Shown in pieces: positions 17,430 to 26,050 of a DNA stretch of 47,553 nucleotides. The stretch's first letter is position 1; each line of letters begins with the position of its first letter. The notes under the pieces were generated by a model. That model did no database searches. It saw nothing but the letters and a program-made list of their open reading frames with translations, and was not told the origin of the DNA. The DNA comes from Planctomyces sp. SH-PL62 (GTDB lineage Bacteria > Planctomycetota > Planctomycetia > Planctomycetales > Planctomycetaceae): contig CAMDEA010000050.1 of NCBI GenBank assembly GCA_945893045.1, positions 1 through 47,553 on the forward strand, written 5' to 3'. A program made the translations under genes and the position numbers.

Positions 17430-17580
17430 AATTGCAAGTTGCAAATTGCAAATTGCAAATTGCAAATTGGCGAGGAAGTAGATTGAGTCCGTTCAACACA
17501 CATTAGCGTGTCAGTCCACGGCATTCGCTCGCCGTTCAATTGGCAATTTGAGATTTGCGATTTGCGATTTGCAATCGCTC
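17430..17580. repeat. AT-rich AATTTGCA inverted repeat upstream of ribF
   Basis: Four or five tandem GCAAATT units (17430-17468) are followed about 65 bp later by inverted ATTTGCGATTTGC-like units (17535-17575). Short GGCGAG / CTCGCC arms also pair. It covers the space where the ribF leader and promoter should be. Same family as 7556-7666. Confidence 0.75.
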
Positions 17581-17603
17581 GCCGCCCCATCTTGGTTCAG
17601 GAC

Positions 17604-18656
17604 TCACGGCCGCAGCACCTTGGCCAGCACCCAATACAGTCCGCCGCCCATCGCGATCGTGCTGGGAAACGTGAAGACCCAGGCGAGCAAGATCTTCTCA
17701 CCCAGTCCCCAACGGACGCTGGACATGCCGCGCGTCGCACCCATTCCCAGGATGCTGCCGGTGATGGTATGCGTGGTGGAGGTTGGAACTCCCAAAAACG
17801 CCGCGAGCCACAGCACCAGCGCGGCGCTCGTCTCGGCGGCGAAACCTTCCGGCGGACCGAGCTTCGTGAGGTGATGGCCGAGCGTCTTGATGACTCCCCA
17901 GCCGCCCACGGCCGTCCCCACGCTGATCGCGAGCGCGCAGACGATTTTTACCCACAACTCCACATGAAATTTGCCAGACGGATCGGGAGTCTGAAACCCT
18001 CCCGCTACGAGGGCCATCGTGATGATCCCCATCACTTTCTGAGCGTCGTTCGTCCCGTGGGCAAAGGCCATCCCACCGGCGGAAAGGATCTGAAATTTGC
18101 CGAACCAGCGGTTCATCGTGCTCGGCCGCCATTTCACCGTCAGCCAGATGAGAGCCACGTAAAAAAAGTAGGCGACGATGAAGCCCAAGGTCGGTGCGAA
18201 CAGCATCGCCAGCAGCGTCTTCTTGATCTCGGCTCCGACAAGCATTTTGGCACCCGCCGCCGCGACACCAGCTCCGACAACGCCACCAAACAAACTGTGA
18301 GAGCCGCTAATCGGCATTCCCAGGAGCGTCATCGCCGCCGCCCAGATCGCGGCACTCGTCAGGCCGGCCACGACAATGATCAAAGCGGACTCTTGGCTGA
18401 CGTATTCAATGTATTCGCCGTTCACCAATTGCGGTCCCACACGAATGATCTTCGACATCGTGTTGGCCACCTTGGTCCCGACCATCGCGCCCCCCAAATT
18501 GAGCACGGCAGCCATCATGACGGCGACTCCGGGGGACATGACCCGCGTCGCGACAACGGTGGCGATCGCATTCGCGGAATCGTTCCAGCCGTTGACGAAA
18601 TCAAAGGCCAAAGCCACGACGATCACCACGATGATCAAGAACATGAGCATGGTCAT
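17604..18656 (-). CDS. PiT family inorganic phosphate transporter
   Basis: About 350 aa, hydrophobic throughout. The two inverted PiT signatures are visible: FDFVNGWNDSANAIATVVATRVMSP at the N-terminus (shown in halves GWNDSANAIATVV and TRVMSP) and FAHGTNDAQKVMGIITMAL in the second half. It carries phosphate across the inner membrane with H+ or a metal ion. A GTG at 18668 is possible, but ATG 18656 with AAGGTG 8-9 bp upstream matches the family start better. The DUF47 gene precedes it on the same strand, the common pit-DUF47 pairing. Confidence 0.9.
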   Translation of the reverse strand: MTMLMFLIIVVIVVALAFDFVNGWNDSANAIATVVATRVMSPGVAVMMAAVLNLGGAMVGTKVANTMSKIIRVGPQLVNGEYIEYVSQESALIIVVAGLTSAAIWAAAMTLLGMPISGSHSLFGGVVGAGVAAAGAKMLVGAEIKKTLLAMLFAPTLGFIVAYFFYVALIWLTVKWRPSTMNRWFGKFQILSAGGMAFAHGTNDAQKVMGIITMALVAGGFQTPDPSGKFHVELWVKIVCALAISVGTAVGGWGVIKTLGHHLTKLGPPEGFAAETSAALVLWLAAFLGVPTSTTHTITGSILGMGATRGMSSVRWGLGEKILLAWVFTFPSTIAMGGGLYWVLAKVLRP

Positions 18657-18680
18657 TGGGAAAATCACCTTGGCAACTGC

Positions 18681-18752
18681 GTAACCTGACTCTCTGAGTC
18701 GGGCAAAAGCGGGGTGGTGGGCGAAACGGCCCGACTCGGAGAGTCAGGCTAC
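18681..18752. repeat. GTA(A/G)-footed palindromic element inside the phosphate operon
   Basis: 24-bp arms match at 22 positions (GTAACCTGACTC... and ...GAGTCAGGCTAC). Each arm holds a GACTC / GAGTC hairpin. It lies between the DUF47 stop and the pit start, so it would be transcribed as an intercistronic hairpin. Confidence 0.88.
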
Positions 18753-18763
18753 GGACGCGGGCA

Positions 18764-19405
18764 TTACATGTTCTTGAGCATGATGCCGCGGATCATGCAG
18801 GCCACGTCGTCGCAGTAGTCGATCGCTTCCTCGACCAGTTCGTGCAGCTCTTTCCATTTAATGACTTGAAAGGCATCGAGCCCGCTCTCGAACAGTTCGC
18901 CGAGGAATTTGTGGTGGATGCTGTCCGCCTCTTCCTCGGCGGTGTGGACGTCGATGATGAGTTGGTCGACCGAGATGCCGGCCTTTCTGCCACGGTCCTT
19001 CATGTGCCGCAGAGTGGTCACCGTGGCTCCCATCAACCGAGTCGCTTTCACCAGCACCTCGCATTGATTCCGAAACGCGTCGGAGATCGAGGTGATCTTG
19101 TAATACATCATCCGCTGAGCCACCGCCTCGGTTGCATCGACGACATCGTCAATGCGCGAGATCAAGCGATGAATGTCGTCCCGGTCGATGGGAGTGATGT
19201 AGGTTTTTTCCAAGCGTTCCAATGTCTCGTGCGTGATCCTGTCGCCGACATGCTCGGCTTCGGTGATCGCGCCCTGGCGGTCAAAGTTATTGATCTCGCC
19301 ACTCTTGGCGAGATCCCACAGTAACTCGGCGCAATGCACGGCGTTCGCCGCCGCACGCTCGAAACAGTCGAAGAATTCCAGGTTTTTTGGGAGGAGTCCA
19401 AACAT
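18764..19405 (-). CDS. DUF47 / PhoU-like phosphate transport regulator
   Basis: 213 aa, mostly helical, the normal length for DUF47. Conserved features are MFGLLPKNLEFFDCFERAA at the start, the EHVGDRITHETLERLEKTYITPIDR segment (read here as EHVGDRITHE and TYITPIDRDD), DDVVDATEAVAQRM, and the C-terminal VEEAIDYCDDVACMIRG. PhoU-like proteins bind metal and restrain PiT transporters. It is first in a two-gene operon with the PiT gene. No PhoB-type box was recognised upstream. Confidence 0.9.
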   Translation of the reverse strand: MFGLLPKNLEFFDCFERAAANAVHCAELLWDLAKSGEINNFDRQGAITEAEHVGDRITHETLERLEKTYITPIDRDDIHRLISRIDDVVDATEAVAQRMMYYKITSISDAFRNQCEVLVKATRLMGATVTTLRHMKDRGRKAGISVDQLIIDVHTAEEEADSIHHKFLGELFESGLDAFQVIKWKELHELVEEAIDYCDDVACMIRGIMLKNM

Positions 19406-19690
19406 ATTGAACCAGCCGCTCTGTGAAGGTCAGGTGAAAGAGCTGTTAAAAAATGGCCAAGAAAACCAAGGCGGCGGAATGTATTGGCCGTCCCCGGCAT
19501 TCTCAACGAGGCGGCGAGCGAACGATGTGAGAGCAGAGCCCCGGAGTCTCGACACAACCGGCTCGATTGGCTGTGGCAATCAAGGGAGTCGCGGGAAAAT
19601 GCCGTCTTGTCCCGTTCCAGGGATCAAACTAGAGTGCAAAGCGTGGACTGATGAGGACTTCGCTCGGCTCTTAACGACGGTTGTGGCATC

Positions 19691-20269
19691 GTGGCACTCA
19701 CGGAAATCGACCGAACTTTGCTGAAACGCTGCCTCTCCGAGGAACCCGGAGCGTGGAAGGATTTCGTCGACCGATTTATCGGCCTGTTCGTGCATGTCAT
19801 CAACCACACGGCGCATGCCCGCAGCGTGCCTCTGACGCCGGATGATGTCGAGGATTTGTCGGCCGAAGTCTTCGTCACGCTGTTGTCGAACAACTACACG
19901 GCACTCCGGGCGTTTCGCGGCAAGAGTTCGCTGGCAACGTACCTCACCGTCATTGCTCGGCGGATCGTCGTGAAAGAGATCACACAGCGGAAGCATTCCG
20001 AGGCGCTGGGCCATGTGTCGGTGCATGGCTCCTCGCTCGATGCGGCGCACGTCGGCGAGACGGAATCGCAGCGAATCGACAATCGCGAAGAGGTCGCTCG
20101 GCTGCTGAGCGACCTGCCGCCACGCGAGGCGGATGTCATTCGGCAGTTTCACCTCGAAGGGAAGTCTTATCGCGAGATCAGCGCGTCGCTCGGCATCCCG
20201 GAGAATTCGATCGGGCCGACCCTGAATCGCGCTCGCGAGCGGATGCGACAGCAAAGCGTGACCCCCTAA
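19691..20269 (+). CDS. ECF-type sigma-70 family sigma factor
   Basis: 192 aa. Region 2 is seen as DDVEDLSAEVFVTLLS then FRGKSSLATYLTVIARRIV. Region 4 is LPPREADVIRQFHLEGKSYREISASLGIPENSIGPTLNRAR (read as LPPREADVIRQFHLEG and YREISASLGIPENSIG). It should direct RNA polymerase to a small set of promoters. No anti-sigma gene adjoins it; instead two large GTPases follow on the same strand after 66 bp. The start is GTG with a weak ribosome site. The 280 bp upstream hold no gene. Confidence 0.88.
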   Translation: MALTEIDRTLLKRCLSEEPGAWKDFVDRFIGLFVHVINHTAHARSVPLTPDDVEDLSAEVFVTLLSNNYTALRAFRGKSSLATYLTVIARRIVVKEITQRKHSEALGHVSVHGSSLDAAHVGETESQRIDNREEVARLLSDLPPREADVIRQFHLEGKSYREISASLGIPENSIGPTLNRARERMRQQSVTP

Positions 20270-20335
20270 ACTCGACTCACCACAATCGGGCGACGTTCGC
20301 CCCGCTGGTTTCGCGTCCGAGATTGAGTTGGCTCG

Positions 20336-22240
20336 ATGAGTTCGACCTACGCCGCCTGTGCCGAACACGTTCAACACCTGCACGCGGCGGTGCGGCAGTT
20401 GGAAGTTCAGAGCCGCCTGCTGCAACTCTCTCCGCTGGCGGGTCGCGAATGGTTCGAGTTGCTCGAACGCAAGCTCCTGCCGCAGTTGACCGACGATGCC
20501 TTTCTGGTGGTGGCGGTTGTCGGTGGTACGAACATCGGCAAGAGCGTCATCTTCAATCACCTGGCCGGCTGCCGAGCGAGTGCGACTTCGCCGTTTGCCT
20601 CCGGGACGAAACACCCGGTTTGCTTGGTACCGCCGGGCTTCGATCAACGCCACAATCTGAACTCGATCTTTCGCGGGTTTGAACTGCATCAGTGGTCGGA
20701 CGCGGACACGGCACTCGAAGATCATCCCGAACATCGCTTGTTCTGGCGGACCAGCGAGGCCACGCCGTCCAATCTGTTGATCCTCGACACTCCCGATATC
20801 GACGGCGATGTCCGCGTGAATTGGGAACGAGCCGACAACATCCGCCGCTGCGCCGATGTGCTCGTCGCCGTGCTGACACAGCAGAAATACAACGACGCGG
20901 CCGTCAAACAGTTCTTTCGCAATGCGGCCGAGGAAGACAAAGCGGTGCTGGTGGTCTTCAATCAGGTGTTGCTCCCGGATGACGAAGCCTATTGGCCGAT
21001 CTGGTTGCGAACCTTCTGCCAAGAGACCGGTGTGCGACCGGAGTTCGTTTACCTCGCCCCGGCCGACCGCCGCGCGGCGGAAGAAAATCGGCTGCCGTTT
21101 TACGTGGGGCAGGTTTCCAACCTGCCCGGACAGGACGGGCAGGTTGAAAACCTGCCCCACGTCACACGCAACCTCAAAGACGACATTTCATCGCTGCATT
21201 TTCACGAGATCAAACTCCGGACACTGCGCGGCTCGCTGCGCAGCGTGCTGAATCCAGAGACGGGCGTGCCCGCGTATCTCGGCGAGATCGAACGCCGCAG
21301 TGCGGAGTTTCAAAAAGTCTCGGACCTGGTCCTGACTCAAAAGATCGCGAAGGACGACGACTGGCCGCCGGTGCCGAATCTGGTGATCGTGCAAGAAGTC
21401 CGGCTCTGGTGGCAGCAGCAGCGCGAAGGACTGACCAAGACGGTCCATGATGGTTTCAACGCGATCAGCCGGGGTTTGCTCGGCGTGTATTCGCTGGTCC
21501 GCGACCGAGTTGCCGGAAAGCCGACTCCGCCTCTCGACCTGTTTCGTGAACGCGAATGGCAAATGATCTACAACAAGGTCGAGTCGGTCTATGAGCGGCT
21601 CTGCGAGTTCGCCGAGCTTCGCAACCCGTTGCTGCAACCACGGATCGAAGAGATGCTCAGCGGCATCTCACGCTCACGGTTGTTGGAGCTGCTGAAGGCC
21701 GAGCACAACCGGACCGATTTCACTCAGGTGATTCGCGACTTGGTCACGGCCGAGATGGAAGCGTTCCGCAAGGACAGCCCGCAGGTGTTCCAATACATGA
21801 AGTGGATCGATCACGGCGCGGCGGCCGTTCGTCCGGTGACGACGTTTTGCCTGTTCATCACCGGAGCCGGACCGGCCGGTGAAATGGTGAATCAAGTGGC
21901 CGCCAACGCGATGTTTCACGCCGCCGCGGAACTCGCGGGGGGCACGGTGGCCGCGACGGTCGGAGAGAGCGCGATCAGTGGAGCCGCTTCGACGGGTGCA
22001 GGGTTTTTCGAGGCACACTTCCGCCGGCTGCACATTCGGTTCACGGCCGAGCGAACCCGTTGGCTGCATCGCATGTTGGCCGAACATCTTTATCGTGGCA
22101 TCCCCGACGAACTCCAAGCGGCGACCGTCGTGCCGCAGTTGGAGGCCTTTCAAAAGGTGCGCGACACGATCGTGGTGTTAGAGAGCGAAGTTCTGGCATC
22201 GCCAGGCGACACACAAAACTCGGAAGCAAATCATGGGTGA
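20336..22240 (+). CDS. P-loop GTPase domain protein (dynamin/Era-like), first of a pair
   Basis: 634 aa. The P-loop is GGTNIGKS (residues 63-70) and the G3 region is DTPDIDGD (151-158). A helical N-terminal part precedes the G domain and a long helical C-terminal region follows, with a hydrophobic, Ala/Gly-rich stretch near residues 500-550 that may bind membrane. Residues about 256-276 are a translated family B palindrome (21103-21161) inside the G domain's later half. The 3' end overlaps the next GTPase by 8 bp, indicating coupled translation and perhaps a heterodimer. The function is unknown; large paired bacterial GTPases often remodel membranes. Confidence 0.78.
   Translation: MSSTYAACAEHVQHLHAAVRQLEVQSRLLQLSPLAGREWFELLERKLLPQLTDDAFLVVAVVGGTNIGKSVIFNHLAGCRASATSPFASGTKHPVCLVPPGFDQRHNLNSIFRGFELHQWSDADTALEDHPEHRLFWRTSEATPSNLLILDTPDIDGDVRVNWERADNIRRCADVLVAVLTQQKYNDAAVKQFFRNAAEEDKAVLVVFNQVLLPDDEAYWPIWLRTFCQETGVRPEFVYLAPADRRAAEENRLPFYVGQVSNLPGQDGQVENLPHVTRNLKDDISSLHFHEIKLRTLRGSLRSVLNPETGVPAYLGEIERRSAEFQKVSDLVLTQKIAKDDDWPPVPNLVIVQEVRLWWQQQREGLTKTVHDGFNAISRGLLGVYSLVRDRVAGKPTPPLDLFREREWQMIYNKVESVYERLCEFAELRNPLLQPRIEEMLSGISRSRLLELLKAEHNRTDFTQVIRDLVTAEMEAFRKDSPQVFQYMKWIDHGAAAVRPVTTFCLFITGAGPAGEMVNQVAANAMFHAAAELAGGTVAATVGESAISGAASTGAGFFEAHFRRLHIRFTAERTRWLHRMLAEHLYRGIPDELQAATVVPQLEAFQKVRDTIVVLESEVLASPGDTQNSEANHG
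21103..21161. repeat. family B palindromic element read in frame inside the first GTPase gene
   Basis: Arms CGTGGGGCAGG and CCTGCCCCACG with a short spacer, 59 bp in all, encode the peptide VGQVSNLPGQDGQVENLPH. It falls after the G domain core, between a Pro-rich turn and the next helix. Confidence 0.93.
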
Positions 22241-24026
22241 CTCCGAACTGGCACAAATCGAATTGTTTGCCGAGATCGACGAACTGCTGCGGCGAGTCCG
22301 CGAGTTCGTCGAGACGGACTCGGCGTGGGAACCGCTCGGTCATTGCCGGGCGATCCTGCGGCGGCTGCTGGGCCGCGTGGAGACGCTGCGGATTCGCCTG
22401 GAAGCTCCGCTGGTGGTCGCCACATTCGGCGGCACCGGAGTCGGCAAGAGTTCGCTGGTCAATGCGCTGGTCGGACGCGAATGCTCGCGGACGGGCCGTG
22501 AGCGTCCGACGACGACGCTGCCGGTGTTGATCGCGCATCCCGACACAAACCTGGATGGCCTCGGCCTGCCGTTGAATGAGTTTGAGGTGTCACGCATCGA
22601 CTCGCCGATCTTGCGGGATATCGTCGTGGTCGATTGCCCGGACCCGGACACGTCGGAAGGGGAGACCTCCGGATCGAATCTCGCGCGTCTGCGAAAGATG
22701 CTGCCGCATTGCGATGTGCTGCTGTTCGTCTCGACGCAGCAAAAATATCGCTCGGCTCGCGTCGGTGATGAGCTGCAACAAGCGGCCGAAGGCTGCCGGC
22801 TGCTGTTCGTCCAAACTCACGCGGACCAAGACAGCGACATTCGCGAGGACTGGCGGCGACAACTCGCCGACAAGTACGCGGTGCCGGAAGTGTTCTTTGT
22901 GGACTCACTGAATGCGTTGCAGGATCAACAAGTCGGTCGGCGACCGTCCGGGGATTTCGCGCGGTTGCAGGACTTGCTGACCAGCCGCATCGCCGCCTCG
23001 CAGCGGATTCAAGTGCGTCGTGCGAATTTGCTCGACCTGATTCACGCCGCACTGCTGCATTGCCGCGAGCATGTCACCGGCAACCTGCCGGCCATTGACC
23101 GCCTGGAGGTCGCGTTGGGCGAGCAGAGCCAGAAGTTGCACGACGCGATGACTCAGCGGCTGCGCGAGGAACTCGTGGCGAGTCAAAGTCTGTGGGAGCG
23201 GCGATTGCTGACAGCCGTGACTGAACGCTGGGGCGCGAGTCCGTTCTCGTCCATTCTGCGGGTCTATTCGGGACTGGGAAACTTGCTCGCCTCGGCCTCG
23301 CTGTGGCGTGCGCGTTCGTCCGTGCAGATGGCCTTGATTGGCGTCGTCCAGGGAACGCGCTGGTTGTCGAGCAAACAGCAGGAACGCGAAGCCGAATCGA
23401 ATCTGCAACGTGTCGCGAGTTCGCTCGGCCTGGAAGACGACTTGCTTCGAGAATCGCAATTCGTGCTGAATGGTTTCCTGCGCGACGCGAAGCTGACACA
23501 GTTGTCGAGCGGATCGAAGACCGTACAGGAACTTCGACAGGAAGCCGCGCGTGTGGAAAGTCAGTTCCTGGGTGATGCCGGCCAGCGTATCGACGGCATC
23601 GTCGAAGACGTTGCGAAGAGGCGGTCAGGGCCACTCATTCGCGGATGGTACGAGATTCTGCTGTTGTCGTTCGTGGGGTTCGTTCTCTATCGCATCGTGA
23701 AAAGTTTCTTTTGGGACTCGCTGGAGTCGCCCGACAAAATTCTGCCGACGCATTTTTACGTCAACGCCGGAGTGATCTTCGTCATCTGGGCATCGCTGCT
23801 GGTCATGCTCTTCACGCGAAGATTGCGGCGCGGGTTGCAGCAGCAAGTGGACCAACTCGCGGCCGGCTTGGCTCGGCAGCGAATTCAGCAGGGCTTGTTT
23901 CCGACTTGGGAGGTCGCTTGCCGGGACATCCGCAGGTCATGCCAAAAGCTGGAAGAGTTGGCGGAATCCTCCCGCCAGGTTCGCGAACGAATCGCGCTGC
24001 CGACTCAGTTCGGCGCCGCGCGATAA
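22233..24026 (+). CDS. P-loop GTPase with C-terminal transmembrane segments, second of a pair
   Basis: 597 aa. The P-loop is GGTGVGKS (residues 66-73), a threonine G2 candidate lies in ERPTTTLPV (90-98), G3 is DCPDPDTSEG (134-143), and a THAD motif (195-198) stands in the position of NKxD. Two membrane spans occur near the C-terminus (about 470-492 and 508-528), followed by an amphipathic tail. This fits a membrane-anchored dynamin-like protein. It starts inside the end of the first GTPase gene, with GGAAG 7 bp upstream. Regulation by the adjacent sigma factor is possible but not shown. Confidence 0.78.
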   Translation: MGDSELAQIELFAEIDELLRRVREFVETDSAWEPLGHCRAILRRLLGRVETLRIRLEAPLVVATFGGTGVGKSSLVNALVGRECSRTGRERPTTTLPVLIAHPDTNLDGLGLPLNEFEVSRIDSPILRDIVVVDCPDPDTSEGETSGSNLARLRKMLPHCDVLLFVSTQQKYRSARVGDELQQAAEGCRLLFVQTHADQDSDIREDWRRQLADKYAVPEVFFVDSLNALQDQQVGRRPSGDFARLQDLLTSRIAASQRIQVRRANLLDLIHAALLHCREHVTGNLPAIDRLEVALGEQSQKLHDAMTQRLREELVASQSLWERRLLTAVTERWGASPFSSILRVYSGLGNLLASASLWRARSSVQMALIGVVQGTRWLSSKQQEREAESNLQRVASSLGLEDDLLRESQFVLNGFLRDAKLTQLSSGSKTVQELRQEAARVESQFLGDAGQRIDGIVEDVAKRRSGPLIRGWYEILLLSFVGFVLYRIVKSFFWDSLESPDKILPTHFYVNAGVIFVIWASLLVMLFTRRLRRGLQQQVDQLAAGLARQRIQQGLFPTWEVACRDIRRSCQKLEELAESSRQVRERIALPTQFGAAR

Positions 24027-24031
24027 CGAAC

Positions 24032-24170
24032 AAAACAGGCGAGCGGAGCGGCATCAAAGTAGTCGGCACATTCCACGTGCCGTCGGCGTTTCTCAGGCTG
24101 ACGGCACATGGAATGTGCCTGCTACCTTCTCACGTCAGTACCATTGGGCTGACGCCGCCTCGCTCGCCTG
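24032..24170. repeat. nested palindromic element (family D outer, GTAG core inside)
   Basis: Outer arms CAGGCGAGCGGAGCGGC and the matching GCTGACGCCGCCTCGCTCGCCTG enclose an inner palindrome with AGTAGTCGGCAC and GTGCCTGCTAC ends and a GGCACAT / ATGTGCC hairpin in each arm. It starts 6 bp after the GTPase stop. Related outer arms occur at 31345-31502 and 34925-35087. Confidence 0.85.
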
Positions 24171-24205
24171 AAGGATTGGACGGCAAGCGGGGGGCGACTT
24201 GAGGA

Positions 24206-25753
24206 CTACTTGCTGAACACGGGGCTGACCGCGTTGTTGGACGTCGCGGGCTTGATGCGCTTGTTGCCGCTGATTGCTCCGGAGACTTGGCCGGAGACTT
24301 TATCGACCGGGGCTTCTCGCACACCCGCCTTCAGCGGATATCCATTCTGCTCGGTTCCGGGAACGTACAGGCGACGCTGCGGTTGGTAGCCAATCCAGGA
24401 CAGGAAGTCGTTGAGGTTGACGATCCGCACGCCTTGCTGCTGGGCTTCCCCTTTGAGTTGCTTCAGCTTTTCGAGAATGCGTGTGATGCGTTCCTTATCC
24501 TCATCCTTGGCCGCCAGTGTGATGTCGGGAATCTGGCCAATGACCAGGAATTTCGTATTCACGTCGATGCCCGGCACCCCTTCGCCGTGATCGACGAAGT
24601 TGTTGGGGAATTTGGTGTAGCGGATGCGTTTGCCGTTGTCATCGACTTCATTGTCGATGGTGGCCCCGGCTCCCGCGACCAGTTCGTGCAGCTTCAGACG
24701 GTCGCTCTTGCCGTCGCTGTCGAGGTCGATGATGCCGACAAACGAAAAGTTCTCTCTGCGGCCGGGGCTCCAGATCGGCGTGAAGATCGGGTCGCCCTTG
24801 GTGATCGGCTGATAGAGGTCATCCTTGATGATGCGGGCCTCGGCGGTGTGTGCATCGACGATGCGGGTGACTTCGATGGCCCCCTTGATGTCCTCGCTGC
24901 CACGCGCCACACCGTTGTGACTCTTGTTGTAAACGCTAAAGGTCATGCGTTTCGGCAGGTTGTCCGCTTCACCAAGATTGATCCAGACGCGGCCGTTCTG
25001 ATTATCCACCCAGCGCACGAAGCCGTCGGGAACTTCAAAGCTGGTCTTCTTGAGTTCGTCGATGTCATTGGAGAGCCGGATATTGATCGAGGTCAGTTTG
25101 GTGATCTCTTCGTTGAGTTTCTTGGTATCCGTGGCATGCGCGGTCTTTTCGTTTTCGAGTTCCGTGGCCGCCTCGTTGACCGACTGCCGCAGTTCGTCGA
25201 TCACCTTTTGTTTGGCGCGAACTTCTTCATCCTTGTTCTTGATCGCGACGCTCAGGTCTCCTTCGGCTCGCGTGCGGCCGTCGTTTTGCGTCTTGACCTG
25301 CACGTCGTATTGCCGCTGCAAGTCGAGCAAATTCTTTTGCAGGGCTTCCAGATCCAGGCGGATCTTCTCGCGATCCTGCCTGAGGTCGTTGGATTGCTGG
25401 AACAGCTTGTTGATCGCCGCCTTGTAGGTCGGCTCTGCGGGGACATCCGCCTTGGCGATGTCGGCCAGGCTGGCTCCCCTGACCTTGGTGACGTTTTGAT
25501 CGTCGCCGAGTCCATAATCTGACGTGCCAGTGCCGTTGCCGGTCAACTTTGCGAGGTCTTCGAATTCTAAGTCGCGCTTCTTCAACGCCGCTTCGACGCC
25601 TTGGCGATTCTTTTCTGAGTCCGCGTATGCTTTCTGCTTCTCGCGATCTTGCTTCACCTGCATGTAGATCACGGTGCCCAAGATCACCAGGATCAGAGAC
25701 AGCACAATGACCGAGACCTGATATCCAACCGGCTTGTTCGCTGGCGCAGCCAT
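24206..25753 (-). CDS. membrane-anchored coiled-coil protein, function unknown
   Basis: 515 aa. One N-terminal transmembrane helix (about residues 11-31) is followed by a long charged coiled coil (about 100-235, heptad-like Lys/Glu/Leu), then a beta-rich domain beginning VPDGFVRWVDNQNGRVWINLGEADNL (read as GFVRWVDNQNGRVWINLG), and a C-terminal segment with ITLAAKDEDKERITRILEKL and LNDFLSWIGY that looks alpha/beta. A Ser/Pro/Asn tail ends it. It is probably anchored in the inner membrane with the rest in the periplasm or large outer compartment. The ATG has GAGGTG 5 bp upstream. No family name can be given with confidence. Confidence 0.7.
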   Translation of the reverse strand: MAAPANKPVGYQVSVIVLSLILVILGTVIYMQVKQDREKQKAYADSEKNRQGVEAALKKRDLEFEDLAKLTGNGTGTSDYGLGDDQNVTKVRGASLADIAKADVPAEPTYKAAINKLFQQSNDLRQDREKIRLDLEALQKNLLDLQRQYDVQVKTQNDGRTRAEGDLSVAIKNKDEEVRAKQKVIDELRQSVNEAATELENEKTAHATDTKKLNEEITKLTSINIRLSNDIDELKKTSFEVPDGFVRWVDNQNGRVWINLGEADNLPKRMTFSVYNKSHNGVARGSEDIKGAIEVTRIVDAHTAEARIIKDDLYQPITKGDPIFTPIWSPGRRENFSFVGIIDLDSDGKSDRLKLHELVAGAGATIDNEVDDNGKRIRYTKFPNNFVDHGEGVPGIDVNTKFLVIGQIPDITLAAKDEDKERITRILEKLKQLKGEAQQQGVRIVNLNDFLSWIGYQPQRRLYVPGTEQNGYPLKAGVREAPVDKVSGQVSGAISGNKRIKPATSNNAVSPVFSK

Positions 25754-25940
25754 GATTCACCTCAAACGGAGAATGGAACCCTCGAAATATCGGAAGACGA
25801 GCGAATTGACGTGACGCGGGAACTCTACCCGGCCAAGGGGCTGGGTCAAGATGCGGCCAGCGGAGCGGTCGTAGCAGTCGATTCGGCCGGAACGCGGGAT
25901 GAACGCGCGGGGCATGGCGGTTGTAGCGGGTAAGAAGTCC

Positions 25941-26050
25941 GATTGATGATTGGTGATTGGCTGTTGGTCATTGGTGATTTTGGATGCGCACCAGCTAGAT
26001 TGCGGCTGACAATCACCAACAGCCAATAGCCAACAACCAATGACCAATCC
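25941..26050. repeat. GATTGG / CCAATC inverted repeat containing the polA start codon
   Basis: The left half is GATTGG-rich (GATTGGCTGTTGGTCATTGG) and the right half is its imperfect inverse (AACAGCCAATAGCCAACAACC then AATGACCAATC). The ATG of polA and its first three codons lie inside the right arm. Confidence 0.75.

Noticed and set aside
17430..17580. tandem AATTTGC units considered as a CRISPR or replication-origin iteron array
   Set aside because: Units are 7-8 bp with no unique spacers, no cas or rep gene is near, and the two halves are inverted, so it is a palindromic repeat.
19580..21160. 526-codon open frame on the minus strand
   Set aside because: It is antisense to the sigma factor and first GTPase, both of which have clear motifs. 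The frame is a by-product of high GC and biased third positions.
24287..25522. 411-codon plus-strand frame
   Set aside because: It mirrors the coiled-coil protein on the other strand; the Val/Asp/Leu-rich composition is typical of an antisense shadow.
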